Positions 7,333 through 15,707 of a DNA stretch of 64,000 nucleotides are shown piece by piece. This stretch comes from Streptomyces sp. NBC_01463 (GTDB lineage Bacteria > Actinomycetota > Actinomycetes > Streptomycetales > Streptomycetaceae): positions 2,542,001 to 2,606,000 of the forward strand of contig CP109468.1 of NCBI GenBank assembly GCA_036227345.1, given 5' to 3'. A model generated the notes under the pieces. It saw only the letters and a program-made list of their open reading frames with translations. It had not been told where the DNA came from and made no database searches. Each line of letters starts with the position of its first letter. Position 1 is the first letter of the stretch. The position numbers and the translations under genes are program-made.

Positions 7333-8751
7333 TCAGCCCATCTCCTCCAGCGCCTTGCCCTTGGTCTCCTTCACGAACTTGATGACGAAGGGGATCGAGA
7401 GCGTGGCGAAGCAGGCGTAGATGATGTACGTGCCCGACAGGTTCCAGTCGGCGAGGCTCGGGAAGCTCGCGGTGATCGCCCAGTTGGCGATCCACTGCGC
7501 GGACGCGGCGACGCCGAGTGCGGCGGCGCGGATCCGGTTCGGGAACATCTCGCCGAGGAAGACCCAGACCACGACGCCCCACGAGAGGGCGAAGAAGAGC
7601 ACGAAGACGTGGGCCGCGACGAGGGCGACCACGCCCTGGGTGTTGGGGAGCTTGCCGTCGACCAGGTCGGCGGAGAAGGCCCATGCCTCGAAGGCGAGGG
7701 CGACGGCCATACCGCAGGAGCCGACGAGGGCCAGCGGGCGGCGGCCCACCCGGTCGACCAGGACCATCGCGATGACCGTACCGATGATGTTGATGATCGA
7801 GGTCGTGAACGAGTAGAAGAACGAGTCGGTCGGGTCGATGCCGACGGACTGCCAGAGCGTCGCCGAGTAGTAGAACGCCACGTTGATGCCGACGAGCTGC
7901 TGGAAGACCGACAGGCCGATACCGACCCAGACGATGGGCAGGAAGCCGAAGCGGCTGCCGAGCAGGTCCTTGAAGGTCGACTTGTGCTCGCGGTGCATCG
8001 CGGTCTCGATCTCGGTGACCCGGGCGTCGAGGTCGACGCCCTTGCCCTCGACCTCTTCGAGGATCTTCCGGGCCCGGTCCTTCTTGCCGACCGAGATCAG
8101 GAACCGCGGCGACTCGGGGATCGCGAACGAGAGGAGCCCGTACAGGATCGCGGGCAGGACCATCACACCGAGCATCCACTGCCAGGCCTCGAGCCCGCCG
8201 ATCTTGCCGCGCTGGTCGCCGTCGGCGATCTGCAGGATGCCGTAGTTGACCAGCTGGGAGATGGCGATGCCGATGACGATCGCCGCCTGCTGGAAGGAGC
8301 CGAGACGGCCCCGGTAGGCGGGCGGGGAGACCTCGGCGATGTAGGCCGGGCCGATCACCGAGGCCATGCCGATGGCGAAGCCGCCGATGATGCGCCACAT
8401 CGCCAGGTCCCAGAGCGCGAACGGGAGCGCGGAGCCCACGGCGCTGACGGTGAAGAGGACCGAGGAGATCTGCATGCAGCGGATGCGGCCGATGCGGTCG
8501 GCGATCCGGCCGGCCGTGGCGGCGCCGATCGCACAGCCGATCAGGGCGATGGCGATGACCTGGGCGAGGGTTCCGGAGCCGATGTCGTACCGGTCGCGGA
8601 TGGCTTCGACGGCACCGTTGATGACGGAGCTGTCGTAGCCGAAGAGGAAGCCACCCATCGCGGCTGCAGCGGTGATGAAGATGACATGGCCGAGATGGTC
8701 CGGGTGGGCCCCTCGGGCTCCGGACTCTGGTCCCTGCGATGTGCTGGTCAC
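7333..8751 (-). CDS. glcP: GlcP, major-facilitator glucose permease
   Basis: A 472-residue sugar:H+ symporter of the MFS sugar porter family, the same length as S. coelicolor GlcP from memory. Signatures are GGFLFGYDSSVINGA in TM1, GRIADRIGR in the TM2-3 loop, RIIGGFAIGMASV, the sugar-porter PESPRFL, QQLVGINVAFYYS in TM7 (hexose-binding QQxxGxN), VDRVGRRPL and the C-terminal KETKGKALEE. The GTG at 8751 has GAGGAG at ideal spacing. Lying next to smc, it matches GlcP1, the main glucose uptake system of S. coelicolor and important for carbon catabolite control. Regulation is suggested by the repeat cluster in its promoter. Confidence 0.93.
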   Translation of the reverse strand: MTSTSQGPESGARGAHPDHLGHVIFITAAAAMGGFLFGYDSSVINGAVEAIRDRYDIGSGTLAQVIAIALIGCAIGAATAGRIADRIGRIRCMQISSVLFTVSAVGSALPFALWDLAMWRIIGGFAIGMASVIGPAYIAEVSPPAYRGRLGSFQQAAIVIGIAISQLVNYGILQIADGDQRGKIGGLEAWQWMLGVMVLPAILYGLLSFAIPESPRFLISVGKKDRARKILEEVEGKGVDLDARVTEIETAMHREHKSTFKDLLGSRFGFLPIVWVGIGLSVFQQLVGINVAFYYSATLWQSVGIDPTDSFFYSFTTSIINIIGTVIAMVLVDRVGRRPLALVGSCGMAVALAFEAWAFSADLVDGKLPNTQGVVALVAAHVFVLFFALSWGVVVWVFLGEMFPNRIRAAALGVAASAQWIANWAITASFPSLADWNLSGTYIIYACFATLSIPFVIKFVKETKGKALEEMG

Positions 8752-8815
8752 GTGAACTCCTCGGGCCTGGCCGCAACGTCAGGCGTGGGGGGCGAGCTCT
8801 TCTCAGTGGCGCACA

Positions 8816-8886
8816 ACTTCATCTCTGCCACCACTTGAAGGTAAAAACGACGTTGCAGAGACTATGCGTTCAAGTTATGAAGTCAA
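8816..8886 (-). promoter_or_regulatory. glcP promoter with interleaved inverted repeats
   Basis: On the minus strand TTGACT (8881-8886) and TAGTCT (8859-8864) form a -35/-10 pair with a 16-nt spacer. Three pairs of 7-bp inverted repeats interleave across the site: ACTTCAT/ATGAAGT (8816-8822, 8877-8883), TCTCTGC/GCAGAGA (8822-8828, 8855-8861) and ACTTGAA/TTCAAGT (8833-8839, 8869-8875). Two of the half-sites lie inside the -35/-10 spacer, as expected for repressor binding. The regulator is unknown. Confidence 0.6.
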
Positions 8887-8960
8887 TCTCGGGGTCCGGT
8901 CTGACATCTACCCAGGAACACCCAAAAGGTGCGTTGAAGCTTTGAAGATTGGGTAAAGGC

Positions 8961-11900
8961 TCAGCGCAGCCGCTGACTGATGACCTTGGAGACTCCGTCG
9001 CCCTGCATCGAGACGCCGTAGAGCGCGTCGGCGACCTCCATCGTCCGCTTCTGGTGCGTGATCACGATGAGCTGCGAGCTCTCCTGGAGCTCCTCCATGA
9101 TCCGGATCAGCCGCTGCAGATTGGTGTCGTCGAGAGCCGCCTCGACCTCGTCCATCACATAGAACGGACTCGGCCTGGCCTTGAAGATCGACACCAGCAA
9201 CGCCACGGCCGTGAGCGACCTTTCGCCGCCCGACAGCAGGGAGAGCCGCTTGACCTTCTTGCCCGGCGGCCTGGCCTCGACGTCGACGCCGGTCGCCAGC
9301 ATGTTGTCCGGATCGGTCAGGATCAGCCGTCCCTCGCCGCCCGGGAAGAGGCGCGAGAAGACGCCCTCGAACTCCCGCGCCGTGTCCCGGTACGCCTCGG
9401 TGAAGACCTGCTCGACCCGCTCGTCGACCTCCTTGATGACCTGCATCAGATCGGCCCGGGTCTTCTTCAGGTCCTCCAGCTGTTCGGAGAGGAACTTGTG
9501 CCGCTCCTCCAGCGCGGAGAACTCCTCAAGAGCGAGCGGATTCACCTTCCCGAGTTGCTGATACGCCCGTTCGGCCGACTTCAGCCGCTTCTCCTGCTCG
9601 GCCCGGACGAACGGCTTCGGCTGGTTGCGCGGATGCTCCGGATCCTCCGGCAGCTCCTCGCCCTCCGCCGCGGGCGACGGCGGCACGAGCTGGTCGGGTC
9701 CGTACTCCGCGGCCAGCCCGGCCGGCTCCACGCCGAGCTCCTCCAGCGCCTTCGCCTCCAGCTGCTCTATGCGCAGCCGCTTCTCGGCACCGAGCACCTC
9801 GCCCCGGTGGACCGAGTCCGTCAGCTTGTCGAGCTCGCCCTTGAGTTCCCGGCCCCGGTGGCGCTCGGCCGCCAGCTCCCGCTCGCGCTCGGCCTTCGAC
9901 GCCTCGGCCGCGGCCCGCTCCTCCTGTGCCCGTACGACGGACACCTCGACGTGGGCCAGCAGCTGACGGGCGCCGGACGCGACGGCCGAGGCCACCGCGG
10001 CCTCGTGACGCAGCCGGGCGCGGCGCTGCTCGACACGGGCGCGGGCCTCGCGCTCGGCGCGGGCGCCCCGGTCGAGGGAGTCGGCGCGGCCGGCGAGCGC
10101 CTTGACGCGTTCCTCGTGGGTACGGACCTGGAGCCGGGCCTCCATCTCGGTCTGGCGGGCGTTGGCCCCGTCGGCGGCGAGCCGGTCGCGCACGGCGGTG
10201 TCCGGTTCCTCGTCCGCGCCGTCCTCCGACGCCTCCTCGGCCACCAGCAGCCGCTCGGCCAGCTCCTCGGCCTCCTGGGTCGCGCGCTCCAGCGCCTCCT
10301 GGGCGCGGGCGGCGGACGCGGCCATCCGCTCGGCCTCGCCCGCGGCGCCGCGGGCCTGCCCGGCCAGCCGGCCGAGCTGCTGGGCCACCCCGGACTTCTC
10401 CCGCTCGGCGGCCCGGCGGCGCTCCCCCAGCTCCTCGACGAGCGCGGCGCAGCTCCCGCGCCGCTCCGCCGCGAGCCGCTGGGTGCCGGCCAGCTCCGTG
10501 CACCGCACGGCCAGGTCGGCCAGTTCGGCCGCCGCCTCGTCCACGGACGCCTGGACTTCGAGGAGGCTGGGCGCCCCCGCGGAACCCCCGTGCGCGAAGT
10601 GCGCCGACAGGACGTCGCCCTCGCCGGTGACGGCGGTCAGCTCCGGGTGGGCGGCGACCAGGTCCTCGGCGTCCTCCAGTGTCCCGACGACCACCATGTC
10701 CCGGACCAGCCTGCGGACGGCGGCCATCAGTTCGACGGGACCGCTGACGAGATCGGCGACGGCGGGCACCCTCCGGCCGCCGGCGAGCGCCAGGGCTGCC
10801 GGGTGCCCGGCGCTCTCGGCCCCGGTCCCGGCGGGGCCGGTTCCTGCTCCGGTCCCGGCGGGCCGCTGACCCGCGAGGGATACGGCCGGCTCCGGGCCCG
10901 TGCCGTCGTGCGCGGGCTCCGTGCTCTGTCCGGGCAGGTGTGCGACACCGGCCCCTGGCGCGGGCTGTGCCTCCGGGCCCTGCCCGGGTACGTGGCCCCG
11001 CGCATCCGGCCCCGCGGGGCCGGCGCCCCCGCGCCGGCCGCCGAGGAGCAGCGCCGCTCGTCCCGCGTCCTGCTTGCGCAGCAGCCGGATCGCCTCGGCG
11101 GCCGTGGCCGGGTCCGTCACCGCCACCGCGTCCGCCGCCGCACCCAGTGCGGCCGCCACCGCGATCTCGTGACCCGGGGCCACCGTGAGCAGTTCGGCGG
11201 CCGGCCCGAGCAGGCCCGCGAGCTGGTCCCGGGCGCCGAGCAGCGCCCCGGTCCCGTCCTTCCGGCGCAGCCCGAGGGCCAGTGCGTCATGACGGGCCGC
11301 GACCGCCGCGCGCTCGCGTTCGGCGGTGGTGGCGTCCTCCCGGGCCGCGGACAGCGCCCCCTCCGCCTCCTTCAGCTCGCGCCGTGCGGCCTCGTGCCGC
11401 TCGCCGAGCTCCGTGTCGTCGGCGTCCAGGCCGTCGACCTCGGCCTTCAGCTGCTCGTACTCCTCCTGGGCCGCGACCGCCCGCTCCTGGGCCTCGTCGC
11501 GCGATGCGGCCAGCCGGTCGATCTCCGACTGCGCCGAACCGGCCCGGCTGCGGGCCGCGTTGACCTGGCCGTTCAGCCGGGCGAGCCCTTCGCGGCGGTC
11601 CGCCAGGGCCCGGGCCGCGTCCTTGAGCCGGCGCTCCTCGGCCACCAACTCCCGCTCCAGTTCGGACCGGTGGGACGCGGTGTCCTCCAGTGCGTGCTCC
11701 GCCGCCTCCAGCGCGGCGGTCAGCTCCGCCTCCTGCTCGCGGATCCGGGCCGCCTCGCGCTCCATGTCCTCGGGGTCGCGCCCGCGCCGCTCCTCCTCGG
11801 CGGGCGCGGTGGCGCTCTTCACCCGGGCGTCGGCCAGCGAGATGGTGCCGCGCACCCGTTCGGCCAGCTGCGACAGCTCGTACCAGGTCTGCTGGGCCCG

Positions 11901-12752
11901 CTGGAGCCTCGGGGTCAGCCGTCGTACCTCGTCCTCCAGTTCGGCCTCGCGGGCCAGGGCCGCCTTCAGTTCCGTCTCGGCCGCCTCGCGGCGCTGCTTC
12001 AGGGCCGCCTCGTCCGCGATCTCGCCGCGCAGCGCGGTGTGCAGCCGGACCAGGTCGTCGGCCAGGAGCCGCAGCCGGGCGTCACGCAGGTCGGCCTGGA
12101 TGACAGCGGCGCGGCGGGCCACGGCCGCCTGCCGGCCGAGCGGTTTCAGCTGCCGCCGCAGTTCGTCGGTGAGGTCCTGCACCCGGGCCAGATTGGCCCC
12201 CATCGCGTCCAGCTTCCGCAGCGCCTTCTCCTTGCGCTTGCGGTGCTTGAGGACGCCCGCGGCCTCCTCGATGAAGGCGCGGCGCCCCATCGGGTCCGCG
12301 TGGAGCACGGAATCCAGCTGGCCCTGGCCGACGATGACGTGCATCTCCCGGCCGATACCGGAGTCCGAGAGGAGTTCCTGGATGTCCAGCAGCCGGCAGG
12401 TGTCACCATTGATCTGGTATTCGCTGCCGCCGTTGCGGAACATGATCCGAGTGATCGTCACTTCGGCGTACTCGATGGGCAGTGCACCGTCGGAATTGTC
12501 GATGGTCAGCGACACCTCCGCCCGGCCGAGCGGCGGACGCCCGGTCGTACCGGCGAAGATGACGTCCTCCATCTTGCCGCCGCGCAGGGATTTGGCGCCC
12601 TGCTCCCCCATGACCCAGGAGAGCGCGTCCACCACATTGGACTTGCCCGATCCATTGGGACCGACCACGCAGGTGATCCCGGGTTCGAACCGCAGGGTCG
12701 TGGCGGAGGCGAACGATTTGAAACCACGCAGGGTCAGGGCCTTGAGGTGCAC
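8961..12752 (-). CDS. smc: SMC chromosome-partition ATPase with an enlarged hinge
   Basis: A 1263-residue structural-maintenance-of-chromosomes protein, the core of condensin with ScpA/ScpB. The Walker A motif is GPNGSGKSN (31-39); two long coiled coils (about 165-500 and 690-1010) flank a hinge; the signature LSLLSGGERSLTA and Walker B FYVMDEVEAALDD lie near the C-terminus (about 1168-1205). S. coelicolor SMC is about 1190 residues by memory. The excess here is explained by a Gly/Pro/Ala-rich insert of about 75-80 residues in the hinge (DNA about 10790-11030), which reads in frame. The start is GTG at 12752 with only a weak ribosome binding site, and homologues begin with the same MHLKALTLRGFKSFA. 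Its long antisense open frame is a composition effect. Confidence 0.97.
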   Translation of the reverse strand: MHLKALTLRGFKSFASATTLRFEPGITCVVGPNGSGKSNVVDALSWVMGEQGAKSLRGGKMEDVIFAGTTGRPPLGRAEVSLTIDNSDGALPIEYAEVTITRIMFRNGGSEYQINGDTCRLLDIQELLSDSGIGREMHVIVGQGQLDSVLHADPMGRRAFIEEAAGVLKHRKRKEKALRKLDAMGANLARVQDLTDELRRQLKPLGRQAAVARRAAVIQADLRDARLRLLADDLVRLHTALRGEIADEAALKQRREAAETELKAALAREAELEDEVRRLTPRLQRAQQTWYELSQLAERVRGTISLADARVKSATAPAEEERRGRDPEDMEREAARIREQEAELTAALEAAEHALEDTASHRSELERELVAEERRLKDAARALADRREGLARLNGQVNAARSRAGSAQSEIDRLAASRDEAQERAVAAQEEYEQLKAEVDGLDADDTELGERHEAARRELKEAEGALSAAREDATTAERERAAVAARHDALALGLRRKDGTGALLGARDQLAGLLGPAAELLTVAPGHEIAVAAALGAAADAVAVTDPATAAEAIRLLRKQDAGRAALLLGGRRGGAGPAGPDARGHVPGQGPEAQPAPGAGVAHLPGQSTEPAHDGTGPEPAVSLAGQRPAGTGAGTGPAGTGAESAGHPAALALAGGRRVPAVADLVSGPVELMAAVRRLVRDMVVVGTLEDAEDLVAAHPELTAVTGEGDVLSAHFAHGGSAGAPSLLEVQASVDEAAAELADLAVRCTELAGTQRLAAERRGSCAALVEELGERRRAAEREKSGVAQQLGRLAGQARGAAGEAERMAASAARAQEALERATQEAEELAERLLVAEEASEDGADEEPDTAVRDRLAADGANARQTEMEARLQVRTHEERVKALAGRADSLDRGARAEREARARVEQRRARLRHEAAVASAVASGARQLLAHVEVSVVRAQEERAAAEASKAERERELAAERHRGRELKGELDKLTDSVHRGEVLGAEKRLRIEQLEAKALEELGVEPAGLAAEYGPDQLVPPSPAAEGEELPEDPEHPRNQPKPFVRAEQEKRLKSAERAYQQLGKVNPLALEEFSALEERHKFLSEQLEDLKKTRADLMQVIKEVDERVEQVFTEAYRDTAREFEGVFSRLFPGGEGRLILTDPDNMLATGVDVEARPPGKKVKRLSLLSGGERSLTAVALLVSIFKARPSPFYVMDEVEAALDDTNLQRLIRIMEELQESSQLIVITHQKRTMEVADALYGVSMQGDGVSKVISQRLR

Positions 12753-12874
12753 GCCGCCGGACTCTACCTTTCGCTCTCGGTTTCGCTGATGAAGGTGCAG
12801 GGCACATCAGACGGTAAGGGAAGGGGTGCATGTCCGGGGCGGGACCTGCGCAGGCCGGAGGGGAAAAGAAAGAA

Positions 12875-12892
12875 GGGACGCCGAAGCGTCCC
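12875..12892 (-). terminator. UUCG-loop terminator upstream of smc
   Basis: On the minus strand a perfect 7-bp stem GGGACGC/GCGTCCC closes a TTCG tetraloop and is followed by TTCTTTCTTTTCC, a classic intrinsic terminator. It would end the transcript of the 70-aa gene (13101-13313). The remaining 348-nt gap to that gene shows no other gene; the smc promoter should lie between about 12770 and 12870, but no good -35/-10 pair is visible there. Confidence 0.8.
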
Positions 12893-13100
12893 CTGCAAAT
12901 CTTGTGGCATGCCGACAAAACGTGTGCGGTGCTGTGTCTGCGGATCCGCGGCCTCCATGAAGGCGCGCGTGCCGGATCAGTGACAAGGCAGATGGAGAAG
13001 CAGACCAAGAGTGAATTGATCTTCAATGATCCGGTGACGATCCGGCGATGATCCCGTGCGGCTGACGCGTGCAGCCCGACCGGCCCCATGGGGCCATCGG

Positions 13101-13313
13101 TCAGGTCAGCGCCGGCTCCGCCTGAGGTACGTCGATGTCGATGCTGTCGAGCAGCGACTCTTGGTGCTGGGCGGCGGCGTTGAGCGCGTCGTTCTCGTCC
13201 TGAATCCGTACGAGCTCGGACTCAAGATCCTGGACGCGCTGCTGAAGCCGTCGCATCTCGGCGAGGAGTCGCGGGTCGGAACCGCCGACGTAACCGAGAA
13301 GCGCCTTTGCCAT
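13101..13313 (-). CDS. Small coiled-coil protein, 70 aa
   Basis: The sequence starts MAKALLGYVGGSDPRLLAEM and continues with a heptad-like helix (RRLQQRVQDLESELVRIQDEND) and an acidic tail. It is soluble, with no Cys and no membrane segment. GGAGGACC precedes the ATG by 7 nt. It sits between acylphosphatase and smc on the same strand and ends at its own terminator. I do not recognise a named family. The coiled coil and position invite, but do not prove, a role in chromosome or cell-pole biology. Confidence 0.75.
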   Translation of the reverse strand: MAKALLGYVGGSDPRLLAEMRRLQQRVQDLESELVRIQDENDALNAAAQHQESLLDSIDIDVPQAEPALT

Positions 13314-13752
13314 GATGGATGGTCCTCCACACTGAGTGACCGACCGATGCGGTGTGGGTCGTGAGGGAATCGCACCCGCGGTGCTCGGCAGTGCTCTGTG
13401 TTCACTGCTGTTCTGCTGCCAAACAGCTCTGCCGAACAGCTAAGGTGCGCGGGGTTTTCAGCGTCTCACCAAAAAGTTTGACGGTCAACACGATCACACC
13501 CTGTAGAGGCGGGCGTCCCGGGGGCGCGCGGCTTGACGATCATGCGGCGCGACTCTCCAGCGGGGCCCTCAGGGGCACGGAGATCATCCTTACTGCCGCA
13601 GCCTGGCATGGCAACCGAATCTTGGCAACCACCGGGTCCCTCCGCAGGTCATTTCATGTGTAGGCATGACCGCACCCCTCGCCGTCACCCCGCGCCGCGC
13701 CTCGAACACATTCCGAACACGGGCTGTGTTTCCACCCCGCCCGGGAGCCGGA
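13314..13752. other. 439-nt gap between the 70-aa gene and acylphosphatase
   Basis: No convincing gene. A TTGACC at about 13480 on the minus strand followed by an AT-rich spacer is the best promoter-like piece and could drive the 70-aa gene with a leader of about 140 nt. Short plus-strand open frames here lack ribosome binding sites and family features. Confidence 0.4.
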
Positions 13753-14034
13753 TCAGCGGATCGCGAATCCCTCATATCCGCCTCGCGGCGTGTCCCAGAT
13801 CTCAGTGACGCCGTCAACGCGGCCGGGTGTGTCGTCCGAACGCAGCCAATCCAGCAGACGGTGGCAATTGTCACGCCGCCCCTCGGCCACGACCTGCACC
13901 CGGCCGTCGTCGAGATTGAGGGCGAATCCGGTGAGACCACCGATCTCCAAAGCGTTTGCCCTGGTGAACCAGCGGAACCCTACTTGCTGTACTCGGCCGC
14001 GTACCCAAGCGGTGAGTCGCACATCTTCGTTCAT
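13753..14034 (-). CDS. acyP: Acylphosphatase
   Basis: A 93-residue enzyme hydrolysing acyl phosphates. The family signature [14 protein letters not shown] (about residues 11-24) carries the phosphate-binding loop and catalytic Arg (FRW). [20 protein letters not shown] (about 33-52) supplies the conserved Asn and the beta strand. The length is typical. The ATG at 14034 has no Shine-Dalgarno but has TAGCGT (14041-14046) 6 nt upstream, so a leaderless transcript is likely. It lies close to smc, as in S. coelicolor. Confidence 0.93.
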   Translation of the reverse strand: MNEDVRLTAWVRGRVQQVGFRWFTRANALEIGGLTGFALNLDDGRVQVVAEGRRDNCHRLLDWLRSDDTPGRVDGVTEIWDTPRGGYEGFAIR

Positions 14035-14178
14035 GCCCGAACGCTAACCGGCCAATTGCTCTCTGAGCACTTCTCGCCGATTCGCGATGGCGTACAGTCC
14101 CCTCGCAATAGCTTCACTCGATCGGGTGAGCAAAGGTGCGCCGACAACGGCGTCCAGATCGTCAGAAGGGCACAGCAG

Positions 14179-15135
14179 ATGGGACGCCATCGACGCTCCG
14201 CCGCAGCTCCCGCCGCTGAACCGTACGCGGAGGGGACCGACGGCCGGGACCAGGGTTCGCGCCGCAGGAAGCGGTCGCGCATACCGGTACGCACGGGACT
14301 GCTCGGCGTCTCCGCCGCCATGGCCGTCGGCGCCGTCGCCGTCGCCTCCGGTCTGCTGCCCGGCGGCGACAACTACAACGTGGGCGGCGGTCCGGCCGCC
14401 GACCAGGTGCGCTCGGAGGCGGCCCCGGACCTGCTGACGCAGGGCGGTTCCACCACCCCGCCGCCCGACCGCGCATCCGCGTCGGCCCAGGCCAGCCGGG
14501 GTACCGAGCGCGCGAAGGCGCCCACGAAGTCGCACTCCCCCAAGACCGGTTCCCCTTCCGCGTCGGCGTCCCCGTCGAAGACCTCCGCGCCGTCGAAGAG
14601 CCCCGCGAAGGAGCGGACGAAGCCGTCCGCCTCCGCCAAGGCACCGACGGCGGAGGCCACGAAGAGCTCCTCGGCCCCGGTGAAGACGTCGAGCCCGGCC
14701 TCCACCAAGGCCTCGGCCTCTGCCCCGGCCGCCCGCAAGTCCACCGCGCCGGCCGCGCCCGCCTCGACCCAGGCCGCCGTGCTCGCCCTGGTCAACCAGG
14801 AGCGCGCCAAGGTCGGCTGCAGCCCGGTCACGACCAGTTCCTCGCTGACCTCGCTCGCCCAGAACTTCAGCGACGACATGGCGGCCCGCGGGTTCTTCGA
14901 CCACACGGACCCGGACGGGAAGTCCCCGTGGGACCGTGCCGCCGCGGCCGGTGTCTCCGGACTCGGCGGGGAGAACATCGCCCGCGGCCAGGCCGACGCC
15001 GAGGCCGTGATGGAGGCCTGGATGAACAGCGAAGGCCACCGAGCAAACATTCTCAACTGCGACTACAAGACGCTCGGCGTGGGTGTCCACCTCGGGGCCG
15101 GCGGCCCCTGGTGGACCCAGGACTTCGGCTTCTGA
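14179..15135 (+). CDS. Exported CAP/SCP-domain (allergen V5/Tpx-1-like) protein
   Basis: A 318-residue protein. After a basic N-terminus (MGRHRRSAAAP, RRRKRSRIPVR) comes one hydrophobic segment (about 41-57), acting as signal anchor or signal peptide. A long Ser/Ala/Thr/Lys/Pro low-complexity linker of cell-wall-spanning type follows (about 75-195), then a C-terminal CAP domain (about 197-318). The domain has the family residues FFDHTDPDGKSPWDRA (His), GENIARG (Glu) and EGHRANILN (Glu-His). Cysteines near CSPV and ILNCDY may form a disulphide. The ATG at 14179 has AGAAGGG at 8 nt; earlier in-frame starts lack a ribosome binding site and would begin upstream within the divergent acylphosphatase gene. 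The function of bacterial CAP proteins is mostly unknown. Confidence 0.88.
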   Translation: MGRHRRSAAAPAAEPYAEGTDGRDQGSRRRKRSRIPVRTGLLGVSAAMAVGAVAVASGLLPGGDNYNVGGGPAADQVRSEAAPDLLTQGGSTTPPPDRASASAQASRGTERAKAPTKSHSPKTGSPSASASPSKTSAPSKSPAKERTKPSASAKAPTAEATKSSSAPVKTSSPASTKASASAPAARKSTAPAAPASTQAAVLALVNQERAKVGCSPVTTSSSLTSLAQNFSDDMAARGFFDHTDPDGKSPWDRAAAAGVSGLGGENIARGQADAEAVMEAWMNSEGHRANILNCDYKTLGVGVHLGAGGPWWTQDFGF

Positions 15136-15216
15136 GGTCCACGGGGCTCCTGCTGAGCCCCGCCCGTCCCGCATCACCACCCGCTCCATCCCCGTACGCC
15201 CCACACGCTCACTCAC

Positions 15217-15258
15217 GGATTGCGCAATCCCGTGGAGGGCGCTGTGCGGGCGTACGCT
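15217..15258 (+). promoter_or_regulatory. HxlR-gene promoter with a 14-bp palindrome
   Basis: GGATTGCGCAATCC (15217-15230) is a perfect palindrome. A -10-like TACGCT (15253-15258) follows, 7 nt before the ATG at 15266. The palindrome lies at the upstream edge of the -35 region, the expected place for an autoregulatory operator of the adjacent winged-helix regulator. Confidence 0.55.
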
Positions 15259-15265
15259 GGTTTTC

Positions 15266-15706
15266 ATGGACGAGACCGGCGGCAATGGACACCTCGACGG
15301 CAACGCTGCGGACGGCGGCTGTCCGAACGGCGACCTGCCCTTCGACGTGTTCTCCAAGCAGTGCCCCTCGCGCGGCACCCTGGAACACGTCACCGGCCGC
15401 TGGGGCAGCCTGACACTCGGCGCCCTGTACGAGGAGAGCCTCCGGTTCAACGCGCTGCGCCGCCGGGTCGACGGGGTGAGCGAGAAGATGCTCTCGCAGA
15501 CGCTGCACGCGCTGGAGCGGGACGGACTGGTGCACCGCGAGGCCCAGCCGACCAATCCGCCGCGCGTCGACTACGAACTCACACCCCTCGGGCGGCAGGT
15601 CGCCGAACAGCTGCTCGGTCTGATCCACCTCGTCGAGGGCCGGATGTCCGAGGTCCTGGTGGCCCGGGGGCGTTACGACGAGTCCCACGCGGTCCGCGGG
15701 GTCTGA
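15266..15706 (+). CDS. HxlR-family winged-helix transcription regulator
   Basis: A 146-residue DNA-binding protein. The HxlR landmarks are CPSRGTLEHVTGRWGSLTLGALYE (Cys plus the first helices, about 31-54 counting from the ATG), LRFNALRRRVDGVSEKMLSQTL (recognition helix), LERDGLVHREA and YELTPLGRQV (wing). The single upstream Cys resembles that of redox- or electrophile-sensing members, but sensing is inferred. The start is the ATG at 15266 with TACGCT 7 nt upstream and no ribosome binding site. The stop codon is one base from that of mutM, which converges on it. The target genes are unknown; no obvious partner is divergently placed. Confidence 0.88.
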   Translation: MDETGGNGHLDGNAADGGCPNGDLPFDVFSKQCPSRGTLEHVTGRWGSLTLGALYEESLRFNALRRRVDGVSEKMLSQTLHALERDGLVHREAQPTNPPRVDYELTPLGRQVAEQLLGLIHLVEGRMSEVLVARGRYDESHAVRGV

Positions 15707-15707
15707 G

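Noticed and set aside
8949..12983. Very long plus-strand open frame opposite smc (over 1300 codons)
   Set aside because: It is a composition shadow: with G/C at third positions the antisense frame rarely meets a stop. It is Leu/Gly/Arg-rich, lacks a ribosome binding site, and smc is certain.
13352..13663. Plus-strand 103-codon open frame upstream of acyP
   Set aside because: No ribosome binding site, no recognisable features, and it lies in a likely promoter region.
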